A stretch of DNA of 52,713 nucleotides from JBBDUG01 sp040904025 (GTDB lineage Bacteria > Patescibacteriota > Minisyncoccia > Phycocordibacterales > SW-6-46-9), in contig JBBDUG010000004.1 in NCBI GenBank assembly GCA_040904025.1, positions 1 through 52,713 on the forward strand, read 5' to 3'. Each line of letters begins with the position of its first letter. The first letter of the stretch is position 1. The translations under genes were made by a program, and so were the position numbers. Shown here piece by piece: positions 35,496 through 43,694 of this stretch. Below the pieces are notes generated by a model, which had not been told where the DNA came from, made no database searches, and saw only the letters and a program-made list of their open reading frames with translations.

Positions 35496-35526
35496 AAACA
35501 CCCCGCCTTTTGGCGGGGTGTTTTGT
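35496..35526 (+). terminator. Strong intrinsic terminator
   Basis: AAACACCCCGCC (35496-35507) pairs with GGCGGGGTGTTT (35512-35523), followed by a T-run. A second hairpin, CTCACG/CGTGTGAG, lies just before it at about 35470-35490. Confidence 0.9.
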
Positions 35527-35557
35527 TATTGAAGAGGGGATGCTACACTATCTGTAT

Positions 35558-35698
35558 ATGCAGAGCCTGTCCTCATTTACCAAATTTCTCCTCGGCTTCA
35601 TTCTCATCATTGCGATAAGTCTTGTTATCACTTCACTCATACCACCTGATAATCAGGAGGCAGCAGTAGAGGAGTGTGGTGTTGATGAGATCTGTTAG
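35558..35698 (+). CDS. Small single-helix membrane protein, 46 aa
   Basis: Starts at ATG 35558, eight bases after TACACT (35544-35549), so probably leaderless. One membrane helix spans about 9-28, followed by a short acidic tail with two Cys (EECGVDEIC). The longer open frame from 35486 would begin inside the S-layer terminator and is rejected. No family recognised. Confidence 0.55.
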   Translation: MQSLSSFTKFLLGFILIIAISLVITSLIPPDNQEAAVEECGVDEIC

Positions 35699-35708
35699 AG
35701 GTATAAAA

Positions 35709-35746
35709 CAATCCCCATAGAATCTAATTAGATTCTATGGGGATTG
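35709..35746. terminator. Perfect 38-bp palindrome, bidirectional terminator
   Basis: Positions 35709-35727 are the exact reverse complement of 35728-35746 (19+19 bp, opening CAATCCCC). It lies between the convergent small membrane protein gene and the YqeY gene. Its T-tracts are poor, so a role as an RNA-processing or protein-binding site is also possible. Confidence 0.6.
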
Positions 35747-35760
35747 AACGTATTTCTGGC

Positions 35761-36213
35761 TTAGTTAAGTACGTCTTGTACGATATCTTTTACTCTATTT
35801 CCATCAGCTCTTCCTTTGACTTCACTCATGACTACCCCCATGAGTTTACCCATATCTGCCATACTTTCTACTCCTGTTTCTTCTTTTTTCTCCTCTACGA
35901 TACTGCGGAGCTCTTCATCTGAGAGTTGTTCTGGGAGATACTCTTCGAGTATCTTAAGTTCCTTCTCTTCTTTTTCTGCAAGGTTGGGTCTATTTCCTTT
36001 CCTAAATTGCTCGATAGAGTCTTTGCGTTGTTTTGCGAGCCGTGTGATTACTTGTATAAGATCATCTTCTTCAAGTTGTTCTGTTGGTTTTCTTTTTTGT
36101 GATACTAGTTCATTTGTTGCTTCGCTCTTAATATTTCTCAATACCGACTTACGCAACTCATCTTTTTCTGTCATGGCTTTCTTTAGGTCTGCCTCTATTT
36201 TTTCTTGTAGCAT
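35761..36213 (-). CDS. GatB/YqeY domain-containing protein
   Basis: 150 residues matching YqeY: an N-terminal helical part (MLQEKIEADLKKAMTEKDELR; LRNIKSEATNEL near 25-36) and a C-terminal tail-domain (EYLPEQLSDEELRSIV near 91-106; MGKLMGVVMSEVKGRADG near 122-139). This domain is shared with the tRNA-binding tail of GatB. Its role is uncertain; it has been linked to tRNA-dependent amidation. It is convergent with the preceding gene, and its own upstream region holds TATAAT about 30 bases before the ATG. Confidence 0.9.
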   Translation of the reverse strand: MLQEKIEADLKKAMTEKDELRKSVLRNIKSEATNELVSQKRKPTEQLEEDDLIQVITRLAKQRKDSIEQFRKGNRPNLAEKEEKELKILEEYLPEQLSDEELRSIVEEKKEETGVESMADMGKLMGVVMSEVKGRADGNRVKDIVQDVLN

Positions 36214-36299
36214 ATATTATCTTTGATTACCGAGTATGTGTTCCGTATTATACCTCAAAAGCCATGCATGTAAGGGATTCTTTGATATACTGGGAGTAT

Positions 36300-37007
36300 A
36301 TGAAAGATAATAATGCAGTATTCAATAGTGGTTTTTTTGAACAGCGACGGACAATTGAAAGCTTAATTGAAGAGAGTCGAGCAGATACAGATTTCTATCT
36401 TTTTGTATCCTTTGGAGTCTTTATCACTACACTTGGACTCCATATAGATAACGCGATTATTGTTATCGGGGCTATGCTCATCACCCCCATTCTTTTTCCC
36501 ATACTTGCTTTGGGTATGGGAGTCGTGACCTCTTCGCAGGAGTCTATTGGACGATCACTCTCGATTATTCTCAAGACTCTTGTGGTTGGTGTACTTGTTT
36601 CGTTTGTGACCTCCTTTCTTCTCAATCAGCATGAGATGACTGAGCAGATACTCCTTGCATCTACTCCGAACCTCCTCTACTTCTTTATCGCATTTGCTTC
36701 AGGAATCATTGCCTCATACTCATGGGTCAAGCAGTCTATATCTCGTAATTTACCGGGTGTGGCGATCAGTGTTGCATTGGTGCCTCCTCTCTCTGCAATT
36801 GGAGTTGCAATATCACTCTTCTCACAGGATGTATTCTCCGGCTCTATTATGCTCTTTGCTATCAACCTCATCGGTATTGTTCTTGCCGGTATTCTCGTTT
36901 TCTCACTCTTCGGATTTGCCGACTTGCGGCATGTAGAGGAGCGTGAGATACGAGAAGAGAAGCGTGAAGAAGAAGCAGATCGTGTATTAGAGAATCAGCA
37001 TGAATGA
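36300..37007 (+). CDS. DUF389 family membrane protein
   Basis: Six predicted membrane helices from about 32 to 215, with the DUF389 signatures IVIGAMLITPILFPILALGMG near 54-74 and a second LPGVAISVALVPPLSAIGVA near 154-173, a partial internal duplication. The charged C-terminal tail ends in a basic/acidic helix. ATG 36300 lies eight bases after TATACT (36286-36291). The stop overlaps the start of the P-type ATPase (ATGA), so they are co-translated and may work together in ion transport. Confidence 0.88.
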   Translation: MKDNNAVFNSGFFEQRRTIESLIEESRADTDFYLFVSFGVFITTLGLHIDNAIIVIGAMLITPILFPILALGMGVVTSSQESIGRSLSIILKTLVVGVLVSFVTSFLLNQHEMTEQILLASTPNLLYFFIAFASGIIASYSWVKQSISRNLPGVAISVALVPPLSAIGVAISLFSQDVFSGSIMLFAINLIGIVLAGILVFSLFGFADLRHVEEREIREEKREEEADRVLENQHE

Positions 37008-39670
37008 TGACAGTATCACTCGGACAATATGGACCTCCTGCGCATGCACGTTCTGTAGAGAATGTTGCCTCCGAGTTTAAGACTAATATAGAGACAGGAC
37101 TCTCTTCATCTGAGGTTGAAGAGAGAAGAGAGGTGTATGGAGAGAATATTTTCGAGAAGCGGTCAGGGTGGAGCATACTTCATTCTCTTTCTACACAATT
37201 CTCTTCTCCGCTTGTACTCCTCCTTGTATTTGCGGCTGTTGCAACATATCTATTAGGACATACTGTCGATACGATTGTTATCGCTCTTGCTCTTGCGATA
37301 AATGTCATTATCGGTGTATTGCAGGAGGGGAGAGCATCACAAGCCTTTGAGAAGCTTTCGTCTTCTCAGAGGCATTTTGCAACTGTGCTGCGGGATGGTA
37401 ACAAGGTGCAGGTGGATACACGAGATCTTGTACCAGGTGATATTGTTATCCTTGAACCTGGTGGATGGGTGCCGGCAGATCTTCGACTTGTCTCAACAAA
37501 TGATTTGCAAGTGGATGAAGCCGCGTTGACGGGAGAGTCTCTTTCGGTTGCAAAATCTCCCGAGGTAGTTGAGAAGGATATTCCTGTGACCGAGCGGGGC
37601 AATATGGCATGGATGGGTACTGTTATCACCGGCGGGGTAGGAAAGGGGGTTGTGGTCTCTATTGGAGGCCATACAGAGATGGGGAAGATAGCTGAGGAGC
37701 TCGGGGGAAAGGATACAGTTGTTACCCCCATTCAGCGCAATGTGGCGCGTCTAGCTCATTTCATCTCTGCAATTGCTGTTGGGGCGATTGTTCTAATCAC
37801 TGCATTAGGGCTCATTCGTGGAGAGGATCTCGTTGAGATGCTTACCGTCGCTATTGCCATTGCGGTATCAGCCGTGCCCGAAGGGCTTCCAGCAGCGGTT
37901 GCTGTTGTACTTGCGGTGGGGATGGAGCGTCTGCTTGCACGTGGGGGGCTTGTAAAGAATCTGCAGGCAGCAGAGACACTCGGCTCCACCACTGTCATCC
38001 TCACAGACAAGACCGGTACCCTCACTCAGGCAAAAATGCATGTGGGGGATTTGGTTTCCGTCTCTCGTATCGTTGGAGTCGGAGAATCGGGAGGGCATGA
38101 TCTACTGCGCTTTGCCATACTTGCATCGGATGCATATTTAGAGACCGTTGAGGGTGAGGAGCGTATACAGGGGCGTCCGGTAGAGCGGGCAATTCTCGGT
38201 GCTGCATTAGAGCGCGGACTACATGATGATGCTGCCTCTATTGGAGAGCGACGTATAGATTACTCTATCTTCTCTTCTGATAGGAAATACGCTGCGTCTC
38301 TCTCTCATATTGGAGAGGAGAGATATCTTGTTTTGACCGGAGCACCGGAGGTGCTCCTTGATCTCTCATCCTCTGTGTATGTGGATGGTGAAGATGTGGA
38401 GTTGAGTGATGAGTATCGGGAGAAAATTATACGGGAGCAGAAAGAGAGGAGTGGTAATGGGGAGCGGTTAATTGCTGTAGCGCGTGCGAAGACTGATGCA
38501 GAGCATGTTTCTCTGGATTCCGAAGGAAGAGTGTCATCAGATGCACTTTCTGGACTTGCATTTTTGGGGATAATATCACTTGAAGATCCAGTGCGCGAAG
38601 GGGTTGCAGAGGAGGTGAAGCGTGCACGGGGGGCAAGTGTGCGAGTTGTGATGGTTACCGGTGATAATCCGGAGACAGCTGGGCATGTTGCGGAGGTGGT
38701 TGGTATTTCCGGCACAAGAGTTGTGCACGGCCGAGAATTTGAAAAATTTAGTGACGCGGAGGTGAAAGAGGCGGTATATGATGGTGCAATCTTTGCGCGG
38801 GTGACACCTGCGCATAAATTGCGTATTTCCAAAGTATTACGCAAGGCAGGAGAGGTTGTTGCAATGACCGGAGATGGGGTGAATGATGCACCGGCTCTGA
38901 AGAGTGCTGATATCGGAATTGCTGTTGGTTCGGGAACAGAGGTTGCAAAAGAGGCATCTGATCTCATCCTCTTGGATGACAGCTTTGCTGTTATCGTTGC
39001 AGCAATAGAGGAGGGGCGTCGGATCGGTGATAATTTGAAGCGGATTGTGACACACCTCATTGCAACAAGTTTTGGCGGTATTATTTTAATTGCCGGTGCA
39101 CTCTTGTTTGCCATGCCGCTGCCAATCCTGCCAGTACAGATTCTCTGGCTTAACATAATTGAAGAGGGGTTCTTGAACTTCCCGTTTGCCTTCGAGCCAG
39201 CGGCATCTGGGGTTATGAAGCGTAATCCGCAGGAGGCGGGTTCTCGAGAATTCTTAACGAAGAAGATAAAGAAGCTCATGATCACCAGTGGTGTCTTGAC
39301 TGGGGTATTTACCACCACACTCTTTGTTACGCTCTATTCTATGGGTACTGATTTGGATGTACTGCGTACATTAATGTTCGTCGCACTCTCATTTGATGCA
39401 CTCTTTTTCACACTCTCTCTGAAGGACTTTGAGGCACCTATTTGGAGAATTGATTTTAGTACCAATATTTGGCTTGTTCTTGCATTCTGTGCCAGTGTTG
39501 CACTCCTTATTGGAGCCCTTGTATTACCACCGCTCTCTGGACTTCTCTCACTTGTGGCACTAGAGGGATGGCACTACGCACTTCTGGGTGGTGTTGCTCT
39601 CTTTAATCTTGGTGTTATTGAGGCAACAAAGTATAGACTCTTTATCGCTCCGTTGCGGGCGGGTAATTGA
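37004..39670 (+). CDS. Cation-transporting P-type ATPase (type II, Ca2+-ATPase-like)
   Basis: ATP-driven cation pump. The 888 residues have the N-terminal cation-ATPase domain, TGES in the actuator (about 176-179), the membrane motif VPEGLPAAVA typical of type II Ca2+ pumps, the phosphorylated Asp D335 in DKTGTLT, MVTGDN near 549 and TGDGVNDAPALKSADIG near 620. Eight to ten helices are visible, with C-terminal helices carrying LNIIEEGFLNFPFAFEP. The first two Met codons overlap the DUF389 stop. Ca2+, Mn2+ or Na+ specificity cannot be decided. Confidence 0.93.
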   Translation: MMTVSLGQYGPPAHARSVENVASEFKTNIETGLSSSEVEERREVYGENIFEKRSGWSILHSLSTQFSSPLVLLLVFAAVATYLLGHTVDTIVIALALAINVIIGVLQEGRASQAFEKLSSSQRHFATVLRDGNKVQVDTRDLVPGDIVILEPGGWVPADLRLVSTNDLQVDEAALTGESLSVAKSPEVVEKDIPVTERGNMAWMGTVITGGVGKGVVVSIGGHTEMGKIAEELGGKDTVVTPIQRNVARLAHFISAIAVGAIVLITALGLIRGEDLVEMLTVAIAIAVSAVPEGLPAAVAVVLAVGMERLLARGGLVKNLQAAETLGSTTVILTDKTGTLTQAKMHVGDLVSVSRIVGVGESGGHDLLRFAILASDAYLETVEGEERIQGRPVERAILGAALERGLHDDAASIGERRIDYSIFSSDRKYAASLSHIGEERYLVLTGAPEVLLDLSSSVYVDGEDVELSDEYREKIIREQKERSGNGERLIAVARAKTDAEHVSLDSEGRVSSDALSGLAFLGIISLEDPVREGVAEEVKRARGASVRVVMVTGDNPETAGHVAEVVGISGTRVVHGREFEKFSDAEVKEAVYDGAIFARVTPAHKLRISKVLRKAGEVVAMTGDGVNDAPALKSADIGIAVGSGTEVAKEASDLILLDDSFAVIVAAIEEGRRIGDNLKRIVTHLIATSFGGIILIAGALLFAMPLPILPVQILWLNIIEEGFLNFPFAFEPAASGVMKRNPQEAGSREFLTKKIKKLMITSGVLTGVFTTTLFVTLYSMGTDLDVLRTLMFVALSFDALFFTLSLKDFEAPIWRIDFSTNIWLVLAFCASVALLIGALVLPPLSGLLSLVALEGWHYALLGGVALFNLGVIEATKYRLFIAPLRAGN

Positions 39671-39702
39671 GTAAAGGGGATTAATACCTGTATACTAGAT
39701 AT

Positions 39703-40722
39703 ATGACAGCTGTTGTTATAGTCGGAATAATCATTATTATCCTTCTCGGGGCAGTTCTTTGGCGCCTCTCGTCTGTTGGTGGTGGATCATTTGTACAAAA
39801 AGAAATACAGGATCTACGTCGTACAGTCGATGAGAAGTTGGGGCAGTCTCATGATATTGTTGCCTCTTCAGTTGAGAAGCAATTTAAAGAGTCTCAAAAG
39901 CTCATACAGAATATCACCAAAGAGCTTGAGGGGGTGAAGAAAACAAATGAACAGGTGTTTTCTATAACAGAGTCATTAGGGAATCTTGAAAAGGTTCTGA
40001 AGCATCAGAAGCAGCGGGGGAATTTAGGGGAGCGGGGATTAAAGTTGATTCTTGAGAATATATTGCCACCAAATGCATTTTCCACACAATTCTCATTTGA
40101 TGATGGTACAGCTGTTGATGCGGTGATTCATACAAAGAATGGGATTATTCCCATTGATGCAAAGTTTAGTTTGGATAATTATAATCGGGCGATAGCCGAA
40201 GAAGATGAAGAGAAGAAAGAGCAGTATGAACATGAGTTCAGAAAAGATCTTAAAAAGAGAATAGATGAGACAGCGAAGTATATTCGAGAGAAAGACGGGA
40301 CACTTCCGTTTGCCCTTATGTACATTCCGGCGGAGGGTATCTACTACGATCTTCTTGTTGGCTCTGTTGGTGCTAATGCGCGGGCACGGGACTTGATTGA
40401 GTATGCGTATAGGGATAAGAAGGTGATTATTGTCTCACCGACAACGTTTGTAGCGTATTTGCATACTATTCTGCAGGGATTCCGTGCATTCCAGATAGAG
40501 GAGCGAGCTAAAGAGATAGAGGAGAATGTCCGTAAATTGGGTCGTCATATTGCAACATATGAGGATGCACATGGGCGGTTGGGTAAATCACTCTCTACGA
40601 CTGTGAATCATTACAATCGATCGCGTAAGGAGCTGGGGAAAATGGATAAGGATGTTATGAAAATATCTGGTGATTCTGCGGAGATAGAAGAGATTTTATT
40701 AGATAGGCCAGAGGGGGAATAA
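39703..40722 (+). CDS. rmuC: DNA recombination protein RmuC
   Basis: RmuC-family predicted nuclease that limits DNA inversions. The 339 residues start with a membrane helix (about 3-20), a coiled coil (about 30-100), then the nuclease-like core GNLGERGLKLILENIL near 106-121, IPIDAKFSLDNY near 149-160, and LPFALMYIPAEGIY near 200-213, followed by a C-terminal coiled coil. TATACT (39691-39696) ends six bases before the ATG. Confidence 0.93.
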   Translation: MTAVVIVGIIIIILLGAVLWRLSSVGGGSFVQKEIQDLRRTVDEKLGQSHDIVASSVEKQFKESQKLIQNITKELEGVKKTNEQVFSITESLGNLEKVLKHQKQRGNLGERGLKLILENILPPNAFSTQFSFDDGTAVDAVIHTKNGIIPIDAKFSLDNYNRAIAEEDEEKKEQYEHEFRKDLKKRIDETAKYIREKDGTLPFALMYIPAEGIYYDLLVGSVGANARARDLIEYAYRDKKVIIVSPTTFVAYLHTILQGFRAFQIEERAKEIEENVRKLGRHIATYEDAHGRLGKSLSTTVNHYNRSRKELGKMDKDVMKISGDSAEIEEILLDRPEGE

Positions 40723-40748
40723 AAAGAGCTCTCCGGGTGGGGGAGAGC
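40721..40748 (-). terminator. Terminator for the minus-strand thioredoxin-like gene
   Basis: GCTCTCC (40728-40734) pairs with GGAGAGC (40742-40748). Read on the minus strand, the hairpin is followed by TCTTTTTATT. Confidence 0.75.
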
Positions 40749-40758
40749 GGGTCGAGAC

Positions 40759-41112
40759 CTACATATCAGGGGCAACTTTTTTATCCATCATTTTCAGGAC
40801 TTCGAGACGCGTCCTGATGTAGTCGATGGAGATGTTTCCACTGATAGAGTATTTTGATTCGCCGTTTAAAAAGAAGACGAGAGTAGGAGTTTTTCGAATA
40901 CTGAGTTTTTGAGAGAGCTGAATTACCTCTTCGATATCGATTTTGCATGCTGTTGCATGAGGATATGATCGCCCATCGATATCCTTGAGCAGTCTTTCTA
41001 CCCTCCTTGCACTCTTTTCTTCTTCTTCTTCCGAGAAGAAGAGTGCAACGAGAACAGAGGTATTTTTCAGTGCCTTCCCTAGTTCCTTGGCCGATACTTC
41101 TTTGCAGGTCAT
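40759..41112 (-). CDS. Thioredoxin-fold protein lacking the CxxC active site
   Basis: 117 residues in thioredoxin order: a central strand VLVALFFS near 20-27, then helices, the strand HATACKIDIEE near 52-62, and the cis-Pro strand KTPTLVFFLNGE near 74-85. At the position of the CxxC motif the sequence is SEEEEEKSARR, so no redox-active pair is present; the only Cys residues are C3 and C56. A binding or chaperone role is more likely than oxidoreduction. It is convergent with rmuC, with a terminator between them. Confidence 0.7.
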   Translation of the reverse strand: MTCKEVSAKELGKALKNTSVLVALFFSEEEEEKSARRVERLLKDIDGRSYPHATACKIDIEEVIQLSQKLSIRKTPTLVFFLNGESKYSISGNISIDYIRTRLEVLKMMDKKVAPDM

Positions 41113-41259
41113 GGTCGTGGTTCTTTTATGTTGTGTACAGGATGTCGAGCTAGGGAGAATAATACAGTCAATTACTCATCTAGTCAAGAAGTGTTGATAT
41201 CTCTTCCTCATTGTTGTCTAGAGTACGGTACAATTAAAGGTATAGCATTATCAGTTAAT

Positions 41260-41466
41260 ATGATACACATGCTACATAAGATTTCGTTCCTTCTATTGGT
41301 CATCGGTGGTCTTAACTGGCTTGTCCTTGCAGTGAGTGGATGGGAGATCGGACAGCTATTTGGCGGACAGGATGCACTTATCTCACAGATCATCTATGTA
41401 CTAGTTGGACTTGCAGCAATCGTCGAAGTATTCAAACACAAAGATGCTTGCAAGAAGTGCAACTAA
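41260..41466 (+). CDS. DUF378 family membrane protein
   Basis: 68 residues starting at ATG 41260: two membrane helices (about 6-24 and 40-58), with the DUF378 pattern ISFLLLVIGGLNWLVLAV and IIYVLVGLAAIVEV, and a C-terminal Cys-rich tail (CKKC). The upstream open frame to 41128 lacks family similarity and is rejected. A TATAGC at about 41241 may be the -10 element. Function unknown. Confidence 0.85.
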   Translation: MIHMLHKISFLLLVIGGLNWLVLAVSGWEIGQLFGGQDALISQIIYVLVGLAAIVEVFKHKDACKKCN

Positions 41467-41478
41467 AGATATATATAC

Positions 41479-41505
41479 AAACCGTCCCGCAAGGGCGGTT
41501 TTGTT
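41479..41505 (+). terminator. Intrinsic terminator
   Basis: AACCG-CC pairs with GG-CGGTT across a CGCAA loop, followed by TTGTTATT; ends the DUF378 transcript. Confidence 0.75.
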
Positions 41506-41597
41506 ATTGGAGATATCCACAGTCGGGAAGTGAGGGGATGGTATAATAAATATCTAGAATAGGCTCCTTATCTTCCCAACTATATTGCAGACACATC

Positions 41598-41816
41598 ATG
41601 CCCTTAGAACATCGAAGGGGAACAATCATCCGTGTTCCTGAGACAATAGATGCATTCTTCGATCGACACGAGAGTGATCATGATATCTATACCTCAACAG
41701 CAGATCGAAAGGAGGAAGCAGGTGATACCTCCGGTGCTGAACACTACCGTAAGATAGCCGTGGCTGTCTCTAAGAACCTAGATACATTTAAACAGGTATT
41801 GGAGTTGCCGGCATAG
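41598..41816 (+). CDS. Hypothetical protein, 72 aa
   Basis: Small, charged, helical protein of unknown family. TATAAT at 41542-41547 gives a plausible promoter with a leader of about 45 bases. A terminator follows. An ATATCCACA (one mismatch to TTATCCACA) lies at 41513-41521, but its distance to the -10 is 20 bases, unlike the envelope promoters. Confidence 0.55.
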   Translation: MPLEHRRGTIIRVPETIDAFFDRHESDHDIYTSTADRKEEAGDTSGAEHYRKIAVAVSKNLDTFKQVLELPA

Positions 41817-41835
41817 AGCATATGGGTTTGCTCGT

Positions 41836-41868
41836 ACACGCTGATTTAATACATCGGCGTGTTTTTCT
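41836..41868 (+). terminator. Intrinsic terminator
   Basis: ACACGC (41836-41841) pairs with GCGTGT (41857-41862), followed by TTTTCTTT. Confidence 0.8.
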
Positions 41869-41946
41869 TTCCATTGAGGAGATAGGATGTGGCCAGAACC
41901 GATTGCTGTTGAATTTGAATCAGGTAGGTCTGGTACAATAATCTTA

Positions 41947-42339
41947 ATGAAGGACAAAAAGTCTTTTAACAAATGGAATCGTAAAAAGAAAAAGATTCAT
42001 TATGACAAAGAAAGACCATTTTTTGATGTGCGGGAAGTTTGGTTTGCACATCTGGGGGCTAATGTTGGATATGAACAAGATGGCTCAGGTGGAGAATTCC
42101 TCCGTCCTGTAGTAGTTGTAAAGAAGTTTAACAATGAAATTGGATGGATATTACCTCTAACGAAGACCAGGAAGGATAATAAATATTATTTCAGAGTAGA
42201 TTTTAAAGCAGGGGAGAGCAGGGTGATTTTGTCGCAGATTAAGCTACTTGATGTAAAGCGGTTAAAATATAAAGCAGGGTATCTAAGTGAAGAAGAGTTT
42301 ACTGAATTGAAAAAACGTCTCAGGGATTTCTTATCCTAA
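41947..42339 (+). CDS. MazF/PemK-like toxin (predicted mRNA endoribonuclease), no antitoxin seen
   Basis: 130 residues from ATG 41947. The PemK/MazF barrel is recognisable: REVWFAHLGANVGYEQDGSGG with the catalytic-loop region near 28-48, LRPVVVVKKF near 53-62, ILPLTKTRKD near 68-77, and ILSQIKLLDVKRL near 94-106. TACAAT (41934-41939) ends seven bases before this ATG, favouring it over the frame start at 41887. MazF toxins usually follow an antitoxin, but none is visible on either side. The flanks carry a 29-base imperfect direct repeat. Confidence 0.78.
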   Translation: MKDKKSFNKWNRKKKKIHYDKERPFFDVREVWFAHLGANVGYEQDGSGGEFLRPVVVVKKFNNEIGWILPLTKTRKDNKYYFRVDFKAGESRVILSQIKLLDVKRLKYKAGYLSEEEFTELKKRLRDFLS

Positions 42340-42348
42340 GACGTTTTT
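42311..42348 (+). terminator. Intrinsic terminator overlapping the mazF end
   Basis: AAAAACGTCT (42311-42320) pairs with AGACGTTTTT (42339-42348). The left arm lies within the coding sequence. Confidence 0.8.
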
Positions 42349-42556
42349 CTTTATACTCCGCCGAAGCGGAGAGGGCCGAAGCCATTTGTACATATAGACT
42401 AGCATAACCAATAAAAGTTTCAATACCAAAAGAACCACCTCTCGGTGGTTCTGATGATTCCAAAACGGAAAAATTTGTTGAGGAGATAGGACGTGGTTGG
42501 AACCAAATACTAGAAGAAGTCGTAAAAACATGGCAAATTCGAGCCGTTTAAATGAC
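42349..42556 (+). other. Non-coding stretch with gene debris
   Basis: No complete gene. It contains a perfect hairpin AGAACCACC/GGTGGTTCT (42431-42452) and a frame without a start codon ending at about 42549 that reads KFVEEIGRGWNQILEEVVK before its stop. This looks like the C-terminus of a lost protein, possibly an antitoxin. Confidence 0.4.
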
Positions 42557-42616
42557 TTGACAGCAGTACAAAGGAATGTATAATAACTTATGAAGTAAGT
42601 CCTGAACGGACTTTTT
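42557..42616 (+). promoter_or_regulatory. Strong promoter followed by a promoter-proximal terminator hairpin
   Basis: TTGACA (42557-42562), 16 bases, TATAAT (42579-42584). About seven bases after the expected start site, AAGTCC (42597-42602) pairs with GGACTT (42608-42613), followed by TTTTTG. As at secE, most transcripts may end after some 25 bases unless the hairpin is bypassed. Confidence 0.7.
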
Positions 42617-42688
42617 GTACTTTGAGAATGTCCACAGATCGTGGATATACATACTCAGGTTTAACTAACTAAAAGCGAGGGTTTCGCT

Positions 42689-43273
42689 ATGAGAAGCAAC
42701 CACAAGGGTTTTGTGGCCTACTCCAAAGAGCAAGGCGGTGAACATGTCTGGTACGTCAAGGTTGATGAACCTCGTTCTCCCCACCACCTGAAGCCTTGTG
42801 TTGTTGTCAATAGGAATGACAACTTCACTCTTCAGCCCGGTTTGGAGGTCGAGTTCATACTTGATAATCCAGAGGGCACCGATAAGCTCTTTGCACACGC
42901 TGTTGCTCCTCTGATCTCTCGTGTTGAGGGAGAAGCGGAAAGGCGTGTGGATGAGAACAGTGACCCGAAATACGAACTTGTGATCGTAGTGACCAGGTTT
43001 CGTGATGGACGGATACGCGCTGAACTCATCAACTGCATTTCTCGTGAGCAGATCGAGGAAGAATGGCATCGTGAAATGCCTGGTGAAGCAGAAGTAATCG
43101 GCTATCTGCCGTTTACGGAAGCTTTCCAAGGTGTTAATTACGATCACATTCATGTTGATCCGAATGCCAAAGATGCACTGCTTTCACTTGCAGGTGTCGA
43201 TGGGATCCAAGAAGCATTCGAGAGTCTGCTAACGAGGGTGTACAACCTTAACCGAAATGAAAACAAAGACTGA
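42689..43273 (+). CDS. Hypothetical protein, 194 aa
   Basis: Soluble protein of unknown family. The first 75 residues have a faint OB/cold-shock-like look (GFVAYSKEQGG, then LQPGLEVEFILDN and FAHAVAP), but the RNP motifs are not clear. A GCGAGG purine element precedes the ATG. It overlaps the next gene by 17 bases, so the pair is an operon under the 42557 promoter. Confidence 0.6.
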   Translation: MRSNHKGFVAYSKEQGGEHVWYVKVDEPRSPHHLKPCVVVNRNDNFTLQPGLEVEFILDNPEGTDKLFAHAVAPLISRVEGEAERRVDENSDPKYELVIVVTRFRDGRIRAELINCISREQIEEEWHREMPGEAEVIGYLPFTEAFQGVNYDHIHVDPNAKDALLSLAGVDGIQEAFESLLTRVYNLNRNENKD

Positions 43274-43694
43274 TAAAACCATGTCTTTCCCTAATGGTAA
43301 CTGTGCAGTAATGCGTCATGCTGATGATCGAAGAGGAGGTATTACTGATACTTCGATCCAAGTTCTTCAACGAGTCGCTAAAGATCTGCGTGAGCAGATT
43401 GGCGAAAAGGAGGTGAGAATTTTTCATTCACCGCTTCGTCGCGCGATGTGGACCGCTCAGAATCTTGCCAAGTTTCTCAGGCAAGAGAGCAACACCGCGA
43501 TCATAGCCGGACCTCTGGAATGGCTTTATTGTGGTGAAGAAGCTATCGCACGGCACATTGATGAGTTTGAGGAACCGGAGGACTTCGTAGTCCTCATCTC
43601 TCATCAGCCCGATCTGGAACACTTTCTATGTGTTAGAAGTGGGGTTACGAATTGCTCCCTCTTTGCGAGGGACTTTCGGATAAAGGGTCACTAG
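43257..43694 (+). CDS. SixA-like histidine phosphatase
   Basis: 145 residues with the histidine-phosphatase motifs: MRHAD near 19-23 (catalytic His 21), FHSPLRRAMWTAQ near 56-68 with the substrate-binding Arg, an acidic E near 83-93, and SHQPDLEHFL near 114-123 (second His). SixA removes phosphate from phosphohistidine proteins. A later start at 43281 (MSFPNGN) is possible. It is a second, stand-alone copy of the fold that is also inserted in IleRS in this window, though the two are not close in sequence. Confidence 0.82.
   Translation: MKTKTDKTMSFPNGNCAVMRHADDRRGGITDTSIQVLQRVAKDLREQIGEKEVRIFHSPLRRAMWTAQNLAKFLRQESNTAIIAGPLEWLYCGEEAIARHIDEFEEPEDFVVLISHQPDLEHFLCVRSGVTNCSLFARDFRIKGH

Larger units (their letters stand above)
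41874..42506 (+). repeat. Imperfect direct repeats flanking the toxin gene
   Basis: 41874-41902 and 42478-42506 match at 24 of 29 positions (both begin TTGAGGAGATAGGA). One copy lies 44 bases before the toxin start and the other 138 bases after its stop. Both copies could encode EEIG-x-G-x-N in the same frame, so they may be the debris of duplicated coding sequence. Confidence 0.5.

Noticed and set aside
38305..39318. 337-aa ORF antisense to the P-type ATPase
   Set aside because: Mirror of a strongly coding frame, rich in Ser/Thr/Pro/Arg, with no family resemblance.
41822..41941. 39-codon frame just before the toxin as an antitoxin
   Set aside because: It lies across the terminator at 41836-41868 and has no protein-like composition, so it is treated only as part of the repeat observation.
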